Assembly (NCBI RefSeq): GCF_000620045.1
Contig: NZ_KK211059.1
Location: 109,777 to 173,776 of the forward strand
Direction of reading: 5' to 3'
DNA: 64,000 nt
DNA from: Halomonas halodenitrificans DSM 735
GTDB lineage: Bacteria; Pseudomonadota; Gammaproteobacteria; Pseudomonadales; Halomonadaceae
Made by a program: the position numbers and the translations under genes. Positions within the stretch are counted from its first letter, which is position 1. Each line of letters begins with the position of its first letter. Positions 1 to 8,995 of the stretch are shown here, in pieces. The notes under the pieces are model-generated. The model had not been told where the DNA came from. It made no database searches and saw only the letters and a list, made by a program, of their open reading frames with translations.

Positions 1-2187
1 CGCATGCGCGAGTGGCACGATACCTTCCGCCAGCTTCGCCAGCTGCTGCGCGACATGCAGATCGAAGTGCCGCCGCCGGCGCCTCTCCCGGTTTCCGAAG
101 ATGGCGAGCCCACGGAAGCCGCCCGCGAGGCGCAGCGACGCAACAGCCTGGCGCTGCATCGCGCGCTGTTGCCGGGGCTGCTCTCTCATCTGGGGCTTCT
201 CACCGAGAATCGCGACTATCTGGGGGCGCGCAATCGCAAGTTCGTCATCCATCCCGGCTCGGGACTGGCCAAGAAGTCCCCCAAGTGGCTGATGGCCTTC
301 GAGTTGGTGGAGACCACGCGGCTCTTTGCCCGCACCGTGGCCAGGATCGACCCCCGCTGGATCGAACCGGCGGCCGGCCACCTGGTCAAGCGCAGCTACG
401 CCGAGCCTCACTGGGAAATGAAGCGGGCCCAGGTCGTGGCCAGCGAGCAGGTGACACTGTTCGGCCTGCCCATCGTGAGTGGTCGGCGGGTGCACTATGG
501 ACCCATCGCACCGGCCGAGGCCCGGGAGCTGTTTATTCGCCGCGCCCTGGTGGAAGGCGAGTTTCGGACTCGCGGGGAATTCTTCGCCCACAACAGGGCG
601 CTGGTCGAGGAGGTCGAGGATCTCGAGGATCGTGCCCGCAAGCGGGACATCCTGATCGACGAGGAGAGCCTGTTTGCCTTCTACGACGAGCGTATCCCCG
701 CGGAGATCAACAACGGCAAGGGGTTCGAGGCCTGGCGCAGTCAGGCCGAGCGGGACAACCCCGCCATTCTCAAGTTCGACCGCCATGCCCTGTTGGCGCG
801 GGAGGCCAGCGAGGTCACCGCGAGTGACTACCCGGATGCGCTCACCCTCAAGGGGGTGCGCTACCCGCTCGACTACCATTTCGCGCCCGGGGCCGTGGAC
901 GATGGGGTGACCCTTACCGTGCCGGCGGCGATGCTGCCCCAGCTGCCGCTGGCACGCCTCGAGTGGCTGGTGCCGGGGCTGCTGCGCGAGAAGTGTATCG
1001 CGCTGATGAAGTCCCTTCCCAAGTCGATTCGTCGCCAGGTCGTGCCGATTCCCGACTGGGTCGATGCCGCCCTGGACACCATGGTCCCCGAGAACGTGCC
1101 GCTCACCGAGGCGCTGGGCGAATTCCTGCGGCGCAGGACCGGTGTGCGGGTGCAGCCCGATGACTGGCGACAGGATCAGCTCGAGCCGCACCTGGTGATG
1201 AATCTACGGGTGGTGGATCATGGGGGGGAGCTCCTGGGCCAGGGCCGCGATGCTCGGGAGCTCGAGCGCCGCTTCGAGGCCGCCGCAGGCGAGGGGGCTC
1301 GGGCACTGGCCCGTCAGGCCAGCGCCGCCGACGACATCGAGGGCCTGCCCGAGGCAGGGTTGCCGGAGTCCCGGGCCACCACCCAGGCCGGTATTCGCGT
1401 CGAGGCCTTCCCGGCCCTGGTGCCCACGGAGAAGGCCTTTCGGGTGGAGTTGTTCGACCATCCCGACAAGGCACGCCTGGCCCACCGCGATGGCCTCGTG
1501 GCCCTGGCCATGCGGGAGCTGCCCCAGGTCGTTCGCGAGATCGAGCGGCTCAAGGGGGTGGAAACCTGTGGGCTGCTGTTCGCCAAGGTGGGCAGCCGAC
1601 GCCAGCTCGCCGATGATCTGGTGCGGGCGGTGTTCGCCGGCATCCTGGCGGTGGAGCCGCTGCCGCGCTCCCGGGATGAGTTCGCGGTGCGGTTGACGCA
1701 GTGCCGCGAGGCGCTGCTGCCTGAAGCGAAGCGACGCCTGGCCCTGGTGGAAGGCGCCCTGAAGGGGCACCTGACCGTGACCAAGGCGCTGAAAGGGAGC
1801 CTGAACCTGGCCCTGGCACTGGTCTACTCTGATCTCAAGGCGCAGATGGCCCGTCTCGTGTACCCCGGCTTCATCAGTGAAGCAGGGGAATGGCTGGAGG
1901 CGTATCCTCGCTATATGGAAGCGGCCTCGGTGCGTCTGGAGAAGGCCGCCAGGGAGCGCAATCGTGACCAGATGCAGATGCAGCAGGTCCAGGAATTCGA
2001 GGCACGGCTTGCGGCGCGACTCGACAGCGAGCGTCGCGGTGGCGTGGTGCCCGCCGAACTCGAGGAGTTTCGCTGGTGGATCGAGGAGCTACGTGTCTCG
2101 CTCTTCGCCCAGCAGTTGGGTACCGCCTTTCCCGTGTCTGCCAAGCGGCTCGAGAAACGCTGGGCCGAGATTACCGGGCGTGGTTGA
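1..2187 (+). CDS. hrpA: ATP-dependent RNA helicase HrpA, C-terminal part (5' end outside window)
   Basis: The frame is open from the first base of the window, so this is the 3' portion of a longer gene. The 728 visible residues lack the helicase Walker motifs and correspond to the accessory and C-terminal DUF3418-type region of HrpA, a DEAH-box helicase of about 1300 residues in E. coli. Recognisable stretches include GARNRKFVIHPGSGL near residue 75 and KSPKWLMAFELVETTRLFAR just after it, both typical of the family. The first in-frame ATG at base 4 is internal, not the start. It ends 63 bp before the FabH-like gene on the same strand. HrpA acts on RNA, in E. coli in ribosome rescue; that role is family knowledge and cannot be read from this fragment. 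Confidence 0.9.
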   Translation, partial: RMREWHDTFRQLRQLLRDMQIEVPPPAPLPVSEDGEPTEAAREAQRRNSLALHRALLPGLLSHLGLLTENRDYLGARNRKFVIHPGSGLAKKSPKWLMAFELVETTRLFARTVARIDPRWIEPAAGHLVKRSYAEPHWEMKRAQVVASEQVTLFGLPIVSGRRVHYGPIAPAEARELFIRRALVEGEFRTRGEFFAHNRALVEEVEDLEDRARKRDILIDEESLFAFYDERIPAEINNGKGFEAWRSQAERDNPAILKFDRHALLAREASEVTASDYPDALTLKGVRYPLDYHFAPGAVDDGVTLTVPAAMLPQLPLARLEWLVPGLLREKCIALMKSLPKSIRRQVVPIPDWVDAALDTMVPENVPLTEALGEFLRRRTGVRVQPDDWRQDQLEPHLVMNLRVVDHGGELLGQGRDARELERRFEAAAGEGARALARQASAADDIEGLPEAGLPESRATTQAGIRVEAFPALVPTEKAFRVELFDHPDKARLAHRDGLVALAMRELPQVVREIERLKGVETCGLLFAKVGSRRQLADDLVRAVFAGILAVEPLPRSRDEFAVRLTQCREALLPEAKRRLALVEGALKGHLTVTKALKGSLNLALALVYSDLKAQMARLVYPGFISEAGEWLEAYPRYMEAASVRLEKAARERNRDQMQMQQVQEFEARLAARLDSERRGGVVPAELEEFRWWIEELRVSLFAQQLGTAFPVSAKRLEKRWAEITGRG

Positions 2188-2250
2188 GCGCGCGGGAGCC
2201 AGGGGTCGCCGTGACGACCCCGGCGGCGATGCCGTCACAAGGAGAATGTC

Positions 2251-3363
2251 ATGAAGCAAGCGGTGATTACTGGTACGGGGCTCTTCACTCCGCAGGACAG
2301 CATCGATAACGATGCCCTGGTGGCGTCGTTCAATACCTGGGTAGACGCCGAGAATGCGCGTCGTGAAGAGGCGGGCAACGCAGAGCGCCTGGTGTATTCC
2401 AGCAGTGAGTTCATCGTCAAGGCGTCGGGTATCCACAGTCGCCATGTGCTGGACGCCGAGGGCATCCTCGACCCCGAACGCATGCGTCCACGCCTGCGCG
2501 AGCGCAGCAATGATGAGCCCTCGATTCAGTGCGAGATGGGTGTCACTGCCGCCCGCGAGGCGCTGGAGCGTGCGAGCGTGTCGGCCGAGGATATCGATCT
2601 GGTCATCGTCGGCTGCTCCAACCTGGAGCGCCCTTATCCGGCGTTGGCGGTGGAGCTGCAGGCCGAGCTGGGGTCCGGCGGCCATGCCTTTGACATGAAC
2701 GTGGCCTGTTCCTCGGCCACCTTTGCCATCGAGACGGCGGCCAACGCCATCCGTGCCGGAAGCGCCAGTCGAGCCCTGGTGGTCAACCCTGAAATATGTT
2801 CGGCGCATCTTAATTTTCGTGATCGCGACAGCCACTTCATCTTCGGTGATGCCTGCACCGCCCTGGTGCTGGAGCGCGATGACCTGGCAACCAGCGATGA
2901 TCGCTTCGAGATCCTCGGCACCCGCCTGGTGACGCGCTTCTCCAATGCGATTCGCAATAATGCCGGCTTCCTGAATCGGGTGACCGATGCGGATCCGCTG
3001 GCCGTCGACAAGCTGTTCGTGCAGGAGGGGCGGCGGGTCTTCAAGGAGGTGTGCCCCATGGTGGCGGCGCTGATTCGCGACCACCTGCATGACCTGGGGC
3101 TGGAGAGCGAGGATGTGACGCGGCTGTGGTTACACCAGGCCAACCGTCACATGAACGACCTGGTCGCCCGTCGCGTGCTGGGGCGTGATCCCGACGAGCA
3201 CGAGGCACCGATAATTCTCGACCGCTATGCCAACACGAGCTCGGCGGGGTCGATCATCGCCTTTCATCTGCATCGTGATGATCTGGACGCCGGCGATAGC
3301 GGCGTGATCTGTTCCTTCGGTGCCGGCTACAGCGCGGGAAGCGTGATCGTGCGTCGCGTCTGA
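2251..3363 (+). CDS. FabH-like beta-ketoacyl-ACP synthase III family protein
   Basis: This is a 370-residue thiolase-fold condensing enzyme. The KAS III triad is complete: Cys153 in NVACSSATF, His295 in WLHQANRH and Asn328 in ANTSSAGS. It is longer than the roughly 320-residue housekeeping FabH and has an inserted N-terminal segment near residues 30-90. That makes it more like the second FabH-type synthases of pseudomonads, which can use acyl-CoAs rather than only acetyl-CoA. The substrate here is inferred, not shown. A good Shine-Dalgarno (AAGGAGA, 2238-2244) precedes the ATG. It follows hrpA and precedes mlaA by 19 bp on the same strand, so co-transcription with mlaA is possible. Confidence 0.85.
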   Translation: MKQAVITGTGLFTPQDSIDNDALVASFNTWVDAENARREEAGNAERLVYSSSEFIVKASGIHSRHVLDAEGILDPERMRPRLRERSNDEPSIQCEMGVTAAREALERASVSAEDIDLVIVGCSNLERPYPALAVELQAELGSGGHAFDMNVACSSATFAIETAANAIRAGSASRALVVNPEICSAHLNFRDRDSHFIFGDACTALVLERDDLATSDDRFEILGTRLVTRFSNAIRNNAGFLNRVTDADPLAVDKLFVQEGRRVFKEVCPMVAALIRDHLHDLGLESEDVTRLWLHQANRHMNDLVARRVLGRDPDEHEAPIILDRYANTSSAGSIIAFHLHRDDLDAGDSGVICSFGAGYSAGSVIVRRV

Positions 3364-3382
3364 CACGAATAATTTCAGGGAG

Positions 3383-4165
3383 ATGATGATGAGCAATGCC
3401 AAGGGGCAGGGTAAGCGAGTGCTGCGTGGGGCGATGGCGCTGACGGCGGCCGCGCTGCTGGCGGGGTGCGCCAGCAGTGGGGCGACTCAGGAGCGTCACC
3501 CGGACGACCCCTGGGAGGGGTTCAACCGCAAGATGTTTGCCTTCAATGACGTCCTGGATCGTTATGCCCTGAAGCCGGTAGCGAGGGGGTATCGCTTTAT
3601 TACCCCCGACCCGGTGGAGACCGGCGTAGGGAACTTCTTTTCCAACCTGGGCGAGCCGCGTACCGTTCTCAACAGCCTGCTCCAGGGCAAGCCACGCAAC
3701 GCCAGCGTCGCCACGGCTCGCTTCCTGATCAACACCACGGTGGGGGTGGCCGGCCTGTGGGACGTTGCCAGCCGCATGGAGGTTACCGGCCAGGAAGAAG
3801 ACTTCGGCCAGACCCTCGGCGTTTGGGGATGGGATGAGTCGCGTTACCTGGTATTGCCGCTGTTCGGCCCGAGCACCGTCCGTGATACCGGTGGGCTGCC
3901 CGCGGACATGTACGCCTACCCGACGGCCTACATCGAGGATGACAAGACGCGTCTGGGGCTGACGGCGCTGCGTTTCGTCGACAAGCGAGCGGGGCTGCTG
4001 GACCAGGAGGCACTGATCCAGGGGGATCGCTACAGCTTCGTGCGTGACGCCTGGTTGCAGCAGCGACGCTTCGAGGTCAGCGATGGTGAGCTGGGAGATG
4101 ACCCCTTCGCCAGTGATGATTTCGACTTCGACGATGGCGATTTCGACGACGCTTTTGCCGACTGA
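3383..4165 (+). CDS. mlaA: MlaA (VacJ) outer-membrane lipoprotein of the phospholipid-transport system
   Basis: MlaA is the outer-membrane part of the Mla pathway, which removes mislocalised phospholipids from the outer leaflet. The 260-residue product has a lipoprotein signal peptide with lipobox LLAGC (lipidated Cys29). The MlaA core begins at DPWEGFNRKMFAFND and includes the conserved GLWDVAS and EDFGQTLGVWG stretches. The C-terminus is very acidic (DFDFDDGDFDDAFAD). Three ATGs lie in tandem at 3383, 3386 and 3389. The AGGGAG ribosome site ends at 3382, so the third ATG (3389) has the best spacing. No mlaFEDCB genes are in the window. The next two genes, a PP2C response-regulator-like protein and a STAS protein, follow closely, an order I also recall from Pseudomonas. 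Confidence 0.93.
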   Translation: MMMSNAKGQGKRVLRGAMALTAAALLAGCASSGATQERHPDDPWEGFNRKMFAFNDVLDRYALKPVARGYRFITPDPVETGVGNFFSNLGEPRTVLNSLLQGKPRNASVATARFLINTTVGVAGLWDVASRMEVTGQEEDFGQTLGVWGWDESRYLVLPLFGPSTVRDTGGLPADMYAYPTAYIEDDKTRLGLTALRFVDKRAGLLDQEALIQGDRYSFVRDAWLQQRRFEVSDGELGDDPFASDDFDFDDGDFDDAFAD

Positions 4166-4174
4166 GGCCTGACC

Positions 4175-5335
4175 ATGGAACGTCCCAAGCAGCTGATCGG
4201 CGTCATCGATGAGCCGGGCCCGGCGCGTGATGCCCTGGCAGAGACCATCGCGCGCGATGGCCTGTCGGTAGTGGCGGTCACCGACAGCGGTGCGTTGCCG
4301 CCGGAAGTGGCGCTGGCGGTGGCGCACGTGCGGGCCGTACCGGCGGCCGACTGGCCGGCACTCTGCGAGAATCTGCCGACTCTGGTGGTCAGCGATAGCC
4401 GCGATGCCCCCGATCTGCTCTCGGCGGTGGATGCGGGGCTGGTCAACTATATCGTGGAGCCGCGTCGACACGGTCAGCTGCTGCGCCGCATGATTCGCAA
4501 GGCGATTCGCCTGCGTGCCCTCGAGGATGACCGGCGCCGCGACAGGCTGCGCCTGGAGGAACTCAACGAAACCCTGGAAACGCATCTGGCCATGCTGCGT
4601 CTCGATCAGCAGGCCGGTGGCCAGATCCAGCGCAGGCTGCTGCCGTCCAGGCCTCAGACCCTGGGGGGAGTGACCTGCGATTACTGGTTTGCACCCTATC
4701 TCTATCTGTCAGGCGACTTCCTCGATTTCCATCTGCTCGACGAGCGTCATGTTCTGTTCTATTTTGCGGATGTCTCGGGGCATGGCGCGTCCTCGGCCTT
4801 CGTTACGGTGCTGCTCAAGTACCTGGCCAATCGGTGGCAGACCGAGTGGGACGGTCGGCAACCCGAGACCTTGCCGGCGCGCTGGCTGGCGGATCTCAAT
4901 CGGGAGTTGCTGGATACCGGCATTGGCAAGCACGCCACTCTGTTCGTGGGTATCATTGACCTCGAGCAGCGCTATCTGCACTATTCGCTGGGCGCTCAGC
5001 TGCCCATGCCCTTGTTGGTGGCAGGGGGCAAGGTGACCCCACTGGCCGGCGAGGGCATGCCGGTGGGGCTATTTCCGGGTGCCGAGTATCCCACGCTGGG
5101 GTGTTCGTTGCCGGAAGACTTCCATCTGTGGTTGTGTTCCGATGGAGTACTGGAGTGTCTGCCGGGCGATACGCTCGACTCGCGGCTCAGGGAACTCGAG
5201 CAGCAGATTCAGGCGAGCACGACGCTTGCCGACCTGCGGGCCAATATGGCCCTTGACCTTGCGTTGGGTGATGAAGCCTTGCCCGACGACCTGACGATCT
5301 TGATGTTGAGCGGATTTGGCCATGCTGATTCATGA
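4175..5335 (+). CDS. Pseudo-receiver / SpoIIE-type PP2C phosphatase
   Basis: The 386-residue protein has a receiver-like domain (about 1-110), a helical, probably coiled-coil linker (about 110-150) and a PP2C/SpoIIE phosphatase domain (about 165-386). The phosphatase motifs look intact: SGDFLDF (179-185), DVSGHG (199-204), a late SDGVLE and a C-terminal DDLTI. The receiver is degenerate. No Asp sits at the expected phosphorylation site (AVAHVRAVPAADW), and the usual Lys after strand 5 is replaced in NYIVEPRR. The phosphatase is therefore probably controlled by something other than classical phosphotransfer. The stop overlaps the STAS gene start by 14 bp, and SpoIIE phosphatases commonly dephosphorylate STAS antagonists, so the pair is a likely partner-switching module. 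Confidence 0.88.
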   Translation: MERPKQLIGVIDEPGPARDALAETIARDGLSVVAVTDSGALPPEVALAVAHVRAVPAADWPALCENLPTLVVSDSRDAPDLLSAVDAGLVNYIVEPRRHGQLLRRMIRKAIRLRALEDDRRRDRLRLEELNETLETHLAMLRLDQQAGGQIQRRLLPSRPQTLGGVTCDYWFAPYLYLSGDFLDFHLLDERHVLFYFADVSGHGASSAFVTVLLKYLANRWQTEWDGRQPETLPARWLADLNRELLDTGIGKHATLFVGIIDLEQRYLHYSLGAQLPMPLLVAGGKVTPLAGEGMPVGLFPGAEYPTLGCSLPEDFHLWLCSDGVLECLPGDTLDSRLRELEQQIQASTTLADLRANMALDLALGDEALPDDLTILMLSGFGHADS

Positions 5336-5828
5336 AGGGCGTATCAAGGCGGCATTCGATGCCGGCGTATTCGTCCTCAAGCTGTGCGGCGACGTACGGC
5401 TCACTCTCTGCGCTACCCTGGACCGTCAGGCCCAGCAGCTGGCGCAGACGCCCGGTCTCGAAACGTTGATCATCGATCTGCGCGATGCCAGTAATGTGGA
5501 CTCCACGGCGCTTGGCTTTCTGGCCAAGGTGGCCATGGCGGTGCAGGGCCGGCTGGCCGAGTGGCCCACCATCGTGGTCGACAGCCCCGACGTTCGGCGC
5601 ATGCTCGACGTGATGGGGTTCTCGCGTTTCTTCACCATGGTGGAGTCGCCCATCACCGAGGTCTGCGAGCTCTGTGACCTGCCTGAGATTCCCACCGATG
5701 TCGAGGAGACCCGGCGCCGGATCCTCGAGGCGCATCGCATCCTGATGCGCATGAACGAGCATAACCGCGAGGAGTTTCAGCCCCTCGTCGAGATGCTCGA
5801 GGCACAGGAAGACCCCTCCCGCCCCTAG
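5322..5828 (+). CDS. STAS-domain anti-anti-sigma-factor-like protein
   Basis: This 168-residue protein has an N-terminal STAS domain (about 1-110) and a helical C-terminal extension of about 50 residues. The phosphorylatable serine motif is present as NVDSTALGFL (Ser61). Proteins of this type bind an anti-sigma kinase when unphosphorylated, and the upstream PP2C protein is the obvious candidate to dephosphorylate it. The ATG at 5322 lies inside the end of the phosphatase gene. An in-frame TTG at 5316 is an alternative start. No HATPase anti-sigma kinase gene lies nearby, so the third partner would have to be encoded elsewhere, or the protein has another target. Confidence 0.87.
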   Translation: MLIHEGRIKAAFDAGVFVLKLCGDVRLTLCATLDRQAQQLAQTPGLETLIIDLRDASNVDSTALGFLAKVAMAVQGRLAEWPTIVVDSPDVRRMLDVMGFSRFFTMVESPITEVCELCDLPEIPTDVEETRRRILEAHRILMRMNEHNREEFQPLVEMLEAQEDPSRP

Positions 5829-5856
5829 TGGTGGGTTGAGGAGGGGCGCCTGCAGG

Positions 5857-6795
5857 CTAGCCCTTTCTTAGCTCGCTCAGCAGGCCTTCCAGCTTGCGCT
5901 GGTCACCCATGAACTTGCGAATTCCCTCGGCCAGCTTTTCGGTGGCCATGGCGTCCTCGTTGAAGGCCCAGCGGAATTCCGCTTCGTCCAGCGGCTCCGG
6001 GGGGCGTGTTTCGGCACCCTGAGGCGTCAGCCGTCTCTCCAGGGAGCCCTGGCTCTCGGCGAGCTCCGCGAGCAGGGCCGGGGAGATGGTCAGGCGGTCA
6101 CAGCCGGCCAGGGCGAGGATCTCGCCGCTGTTGCGGAAGCTGGCGCCCATCACGATGGTCTGGTAGCCGTGGCCCTTGTAGTGGTCGAAGATGTGCTTTA
6201 CCGAGCGTACGCCAGGGTCATTGTCGCCGCTGAAGTCGGCCTCCGGCTGCTGTGCCTTGTGCCAGTCCAGGATGCGCCCCACGAAGGGCGATATCAGCGT
6301 GACGCCGGCATCGGCGCAGGCCTGGGCCTGGGTAAAGCTGAACAGCAGGGTAAGGTTGGTATGGATGCCCTCGCGCTCGAGCTGGCGGGCGGCGCGGATA
6401 CCTTCCCAGGTGGCGGCAACCTTGATCAGGATGCGTTCGGGGCCCACGCCGTGGCGGGCGTAGCGCTCGATCAGCGAGTGAGCCCGGGCCAGGGTGGCGT
6501 CGGTGTCGAAGGACAGGCGTGCACTCACCTCGGTGGAGACATAGCCCGGTACCAGTTCGCTGATCTCGCTGCCGATCTCCACCGCCACGGCGTCCAGGGC
6601 ATCGTCGAGATCGGTGGCCGCCCGGGCGATCTCGGCCAGACGCTGGCGGCGGGCCTCCTGCTGTGCTGCCTGCAGGATCAGCGAGGGGTTGGTGGTGGCA
6701 TCGCTGGGCTGGAAGCGGCGAATGGCGTCGATATCGCCAGTATCGGCCACCACCGTGGTCATGTCCTTGAGTTGTGCTAGCAGGTTATCGGCCAT
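5857..6795 (-). CDS. tal: Transaldolase
   Basis: Transaldolase moves a dihydroxyacetone unit between sugar phosphates in the non-oxidative pentose-phosphate pathway. The 312-residue protein matches the classical TalB-type family in length. It carries the early DATTNPSLI motif (residues 32-40) and the Schiff-base lysine in [12 protein letters not shown] (Lys125). I chose the ATG at 6795 because GGAGG lies just upstream on the minus strand; the frame is open to 6825 but without ribosome-site support. It converges with the STAS gene, and their 3' ends are 28 bp apart. It is divergent from the Bcr/CflA-type transporter. Confidence 0.96.
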   Translation of the reverse strand: MADNLLAQLKDMTTVVADTGDIDAIRRFQPSDATTNPSLILQAAQQEARRQRLAEIARAATDLDDALDAVAVEIGSEISELVPGYVSTEVSARLSFDTDATLARAHSLIERYARHGVGPERILIKVAATWEGIRAARQLEREGIHTNLTLLFSFTQAQACADAGVTLISPFVGRILDWHKAQQPEADFSGDNDPGVRSVKHIFDHYKGHGYQTIVMGASFRNSGEILALAGCDRLTISPALLAELAESQGSLERRLTPQGAETRPPEPLDEAEFRWAFNEDAMATEKLAEGIRKFMGDQRKLEGLLSELRKG

Positions 6796-6930
6796 GAGGG
6801 GCTCCTCCGTGAATCGGATTCCCACTCTAGCAAGCCAGCCGGGGAGCGAACAGCGCCCGGCAAGGGCATGAATAATCGGTTATCATTTGCAGGCTATTTA
6901 AAGTTTTCATGCAATCCGCGAGGAATCGCC

Positions 6931-8139
6931 TTGACGCTCAACCCTCAACGCCTGGCACTGCTGGTGGCGGCCAATACCGCACTTGCGCCCTTCGCCATCG
7001 ATGCCTATCTACCAGCGATGGCCGCCCTGGCGGAAGACGTGGGTGCCAGCATTCACCACACCGAGCTTTCGCTTTCCGCCTTCCTGGCGGGCTTTGCCCT
7101 GGGGCAGCTGATCTTCGGCCCCGTCTCCGACCGGGTGGGTCGCAAGCCGGTGCTGCTCGGTGGACTGGTGGTGTTCCTGCTCGCCAGTCTGGTGATTACC
7201 AGTGTGGGCTCACTGCCTGAGCTGCTGGCGTGGCGCTTCGTCCAGGCCCTGGGCGGCGGGGCCACCGTGGTCAACTCGGCGGCCATCGTGCGCGACTGCT
7301 TCCACGGTCGCGAGGCGGCCAAGGTGATGTCGACCATGGCGATCATCATGCTGATGGCGCCGCTGGTAGCGCCGGTAGTGGGCAGCGGGTTGCTCTATCT
7401 GGCCGACTGGTGGCTGATTTTCGTCTTCCTCGCCGTCTATGCGGGGTTCTTGATGTGGCTGCTTGGCACCCGGCTGCCCGAGACGCGAGCCCCTGCCGAG
7501 AGCACCACCTCGCCGCGCCAGATGCTGGGCAACTATGCCAGCGTGCTGCGCGACCGGCGTGCCATGGGCTTTATCACCGCGGCATCCATGACGTTTGCCG
7601 GCCTGTTTGCCTTCGTCACCGCCTCGCCGTTTCTCTATCTCGAGCACTTCGGCCTGACGCCATCGTTCTATCCGCTGGTGTTCGGCGTCAACGTCCTGAC
7701 CATGGTGGCCTCCAACCGGCTCAATATTCGCCTGCTGAGACGCTATACGCCGTTGCAGAACCTGCGGTTTGGCCTGGGCATCCAGCTGGGTGCGGGAATC
7801 GCGCTCGCGCTGGTGGTGGCCACGGGGCTGGAGTCGCTCGCCACCATGGTGCCGTTGATCATGCTGTTTGCCGGTACCATCGGCCTGGTGGCACCCAATG
7901 CCATTACCTCGCTGCTCGACCGCTTCCCGCACATGAGTGCCACGGCGGCGGCCCTGCAGGGGAGTATCCAGTTCTCCTGCGGAGCGCTGTCCGGGGTGCT
8001 GGTCGGTGCCTTCGAGATCGACAGCGCCTGGCCCATGGTGGGCACCATGCTCGGCGCCACGCTGCTGGCGAACCTGGGGATTCGCGTGCTGGCGGGCATG
8101 CCGGAAGAAGGGGAAGAGGGGCGGCTGGAACATGGCTGA
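6931..8139 (+). CDS. Bcr/CflA-type drug-resistance MFS transporter
   Basis: The protein has about 400 residues and twelve hydrophobic segments. The loop 2-3 motif of the drug:H+ antiporter-1 group is clear (GQLIFGPVSDRVGRKPVLL), as is the Bcr-type opening LAPFAIDAYLPAMAALA. I prefer the TTG at 6931 because GAGG lies 7 bp upstream and TM1 then begins at once. An ATG at 6868 would add 21 residues ([13 protein letters not shown]...) with little ribosome-site support. Family members export small drugs such as bicyclomycin or chloramphenicol; the substrate here is unknown. The end overlaps the next gene by 8 bp (ATGGCTGA), so the two transporters are coupled. Confidence 0.88.
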   Translation: MTLNPQRLALLVAANTALAPFAIDAYLPAMAALAEDVGASIHHTELSLSAFLAGFALGQLIFGPVSDRVGRKPVLLGGLVVFLLASLVITSVGSLPELLAWRFVQALGGGATVVNSAAIVRDCFHGREAAKVMSTMAIIMLMAPLVAPVVGSGLLYLADWWLIFVFLAVYAGFLMWLLGTRLPETRAPAESTTSPRQMLGNYASVLRDRRAMGFITAASMTFAGLFAFVTASPFLYLEHFGLTPSFYPLVFGVNVLTMVASNRLNIRLLRRYTPLQNLRFGLGIQLGAGIALALVVATGLESLATMVPLIMLFAGTIGLVAPNAITSLLDRFPHMSATAAALQGSIQFSCGALSGVLVGAFEIDSAWPMVGTMLGATLLANLGIRVLAGMPEEGEEGRLEHG

Positions 8140-8869
8140 GTGGGGGTGGCCCGGCGGATTCGAGATGAGTGCCGCAACCTGGCTGGGTTGTGCCCTGGTG
8201 CTGGCCCTCGGGGCCTTCGTACAGCGTGCCACGGGTTTCGGTCTGGCGGTGGTAGGGGCGCCATTGTTGTTGATGCTGGAGCCGCGTCTGGTGCCGGTGG
8301 TATTGGTGCTGTTCGGCTTTACCGTTTCGCTGCTGACCCTGCGCCACTATCGCCATGAGGTGCGGCTGAGCGAGATCGGTGCCGCCCTGGTGGGGCGTCT
8401 GCCCGGCAATGCGCTGGGGGCCTGGCTGCTGCTGGCAGCCCCGATGGCCATCCTGGAAAAGCTGATTGCCGGCAGCGTGCTGTTTGCCGTTGCCGTGACC
8501 CTGTTTCAGCTACGGCTGCCGGTCAACCGCGGCACCCTGTTCGGGGCCGGTGTCTTCTCCGGTATCTTCGGCACCGTAGCGGCCATCGGGGGGCCGCCCA
8601 TGGTGCTGCTGCTGCACGGCCTCCCTCCGGACCGTCTGCGCGGAACCCTCTCGGCCTTCTTCGTGGTGACGTCGCTGCTGACCCTGTTCACGCTGGCGCT
8701 GGTGGGACGGGTCTCTGTCTGGCACCTGGCCATGGCCTTGAGCTTCGCGCCGGCGGTGCTGTTCGGTACCTGGCTGGCCAATCATGTTGCCCATCGCTGC
8801 GATCGTCGCCTGCTGCAGGGGGCCTCGCTCTCCCTCTGTACCCTGGCGGCCCTGGCGCTGCTGCTTTAG
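8132..8869 (+). CDS. TSUP/TauE-SafE family membrane permease
   Basis: This 245-residue protein has seven to eight hydrophobic segments and the glycine-rich TSUP repeats: the N-terminal GAFVQRATGFGLAVVGAPLL and the mid-protein FSGIFGTVAAIGGPPMVLLL. The family carries sulfite, sulfoacetate or other organic anions, and nothing here fixes the substrate. The ATG at 8132 overlaps the stop of the upstream MFS gene. A second in-frame ATG at 8165 (MSAATWLG) is an alternative start directly before TM1. The gene converges with the MFS gene on the minus strand. Confidence 0.87.
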   Translation: MAEWGWPGGFEMSAATWLGCALVLALGAFVQRATGFGLAVVGAPLLLMLEPRLVPVVLVLFGFTVSLLTLRHYRHEVRLSEIGAALVGRLPGNALGAWLLLAAPMAILEKLIAGSVLFAVAVTLFQLRLPVNRGTLFGAGVFSGIFGTVAAIGGPPMVLLLHGLPPDRLRGTLSAFFVVTSLLTLFTLALVGRVSVWHLAMALSFAPAVLFGTWLANHVAHRCDRRLLQGASLSLCTLAALALLL

Positions 8870-8995
8870 CAAAAAAACCGCGTCAACCTCCGGCCAATGT
8901 GATAGCACCGCTGAGACGAGGGGCAGGCGGATATCCTTGCGGCTTTTCAGGCGCGTCTGGCCCGCATGGACAACCGCTCCCAGCGGCGCGCGGCG

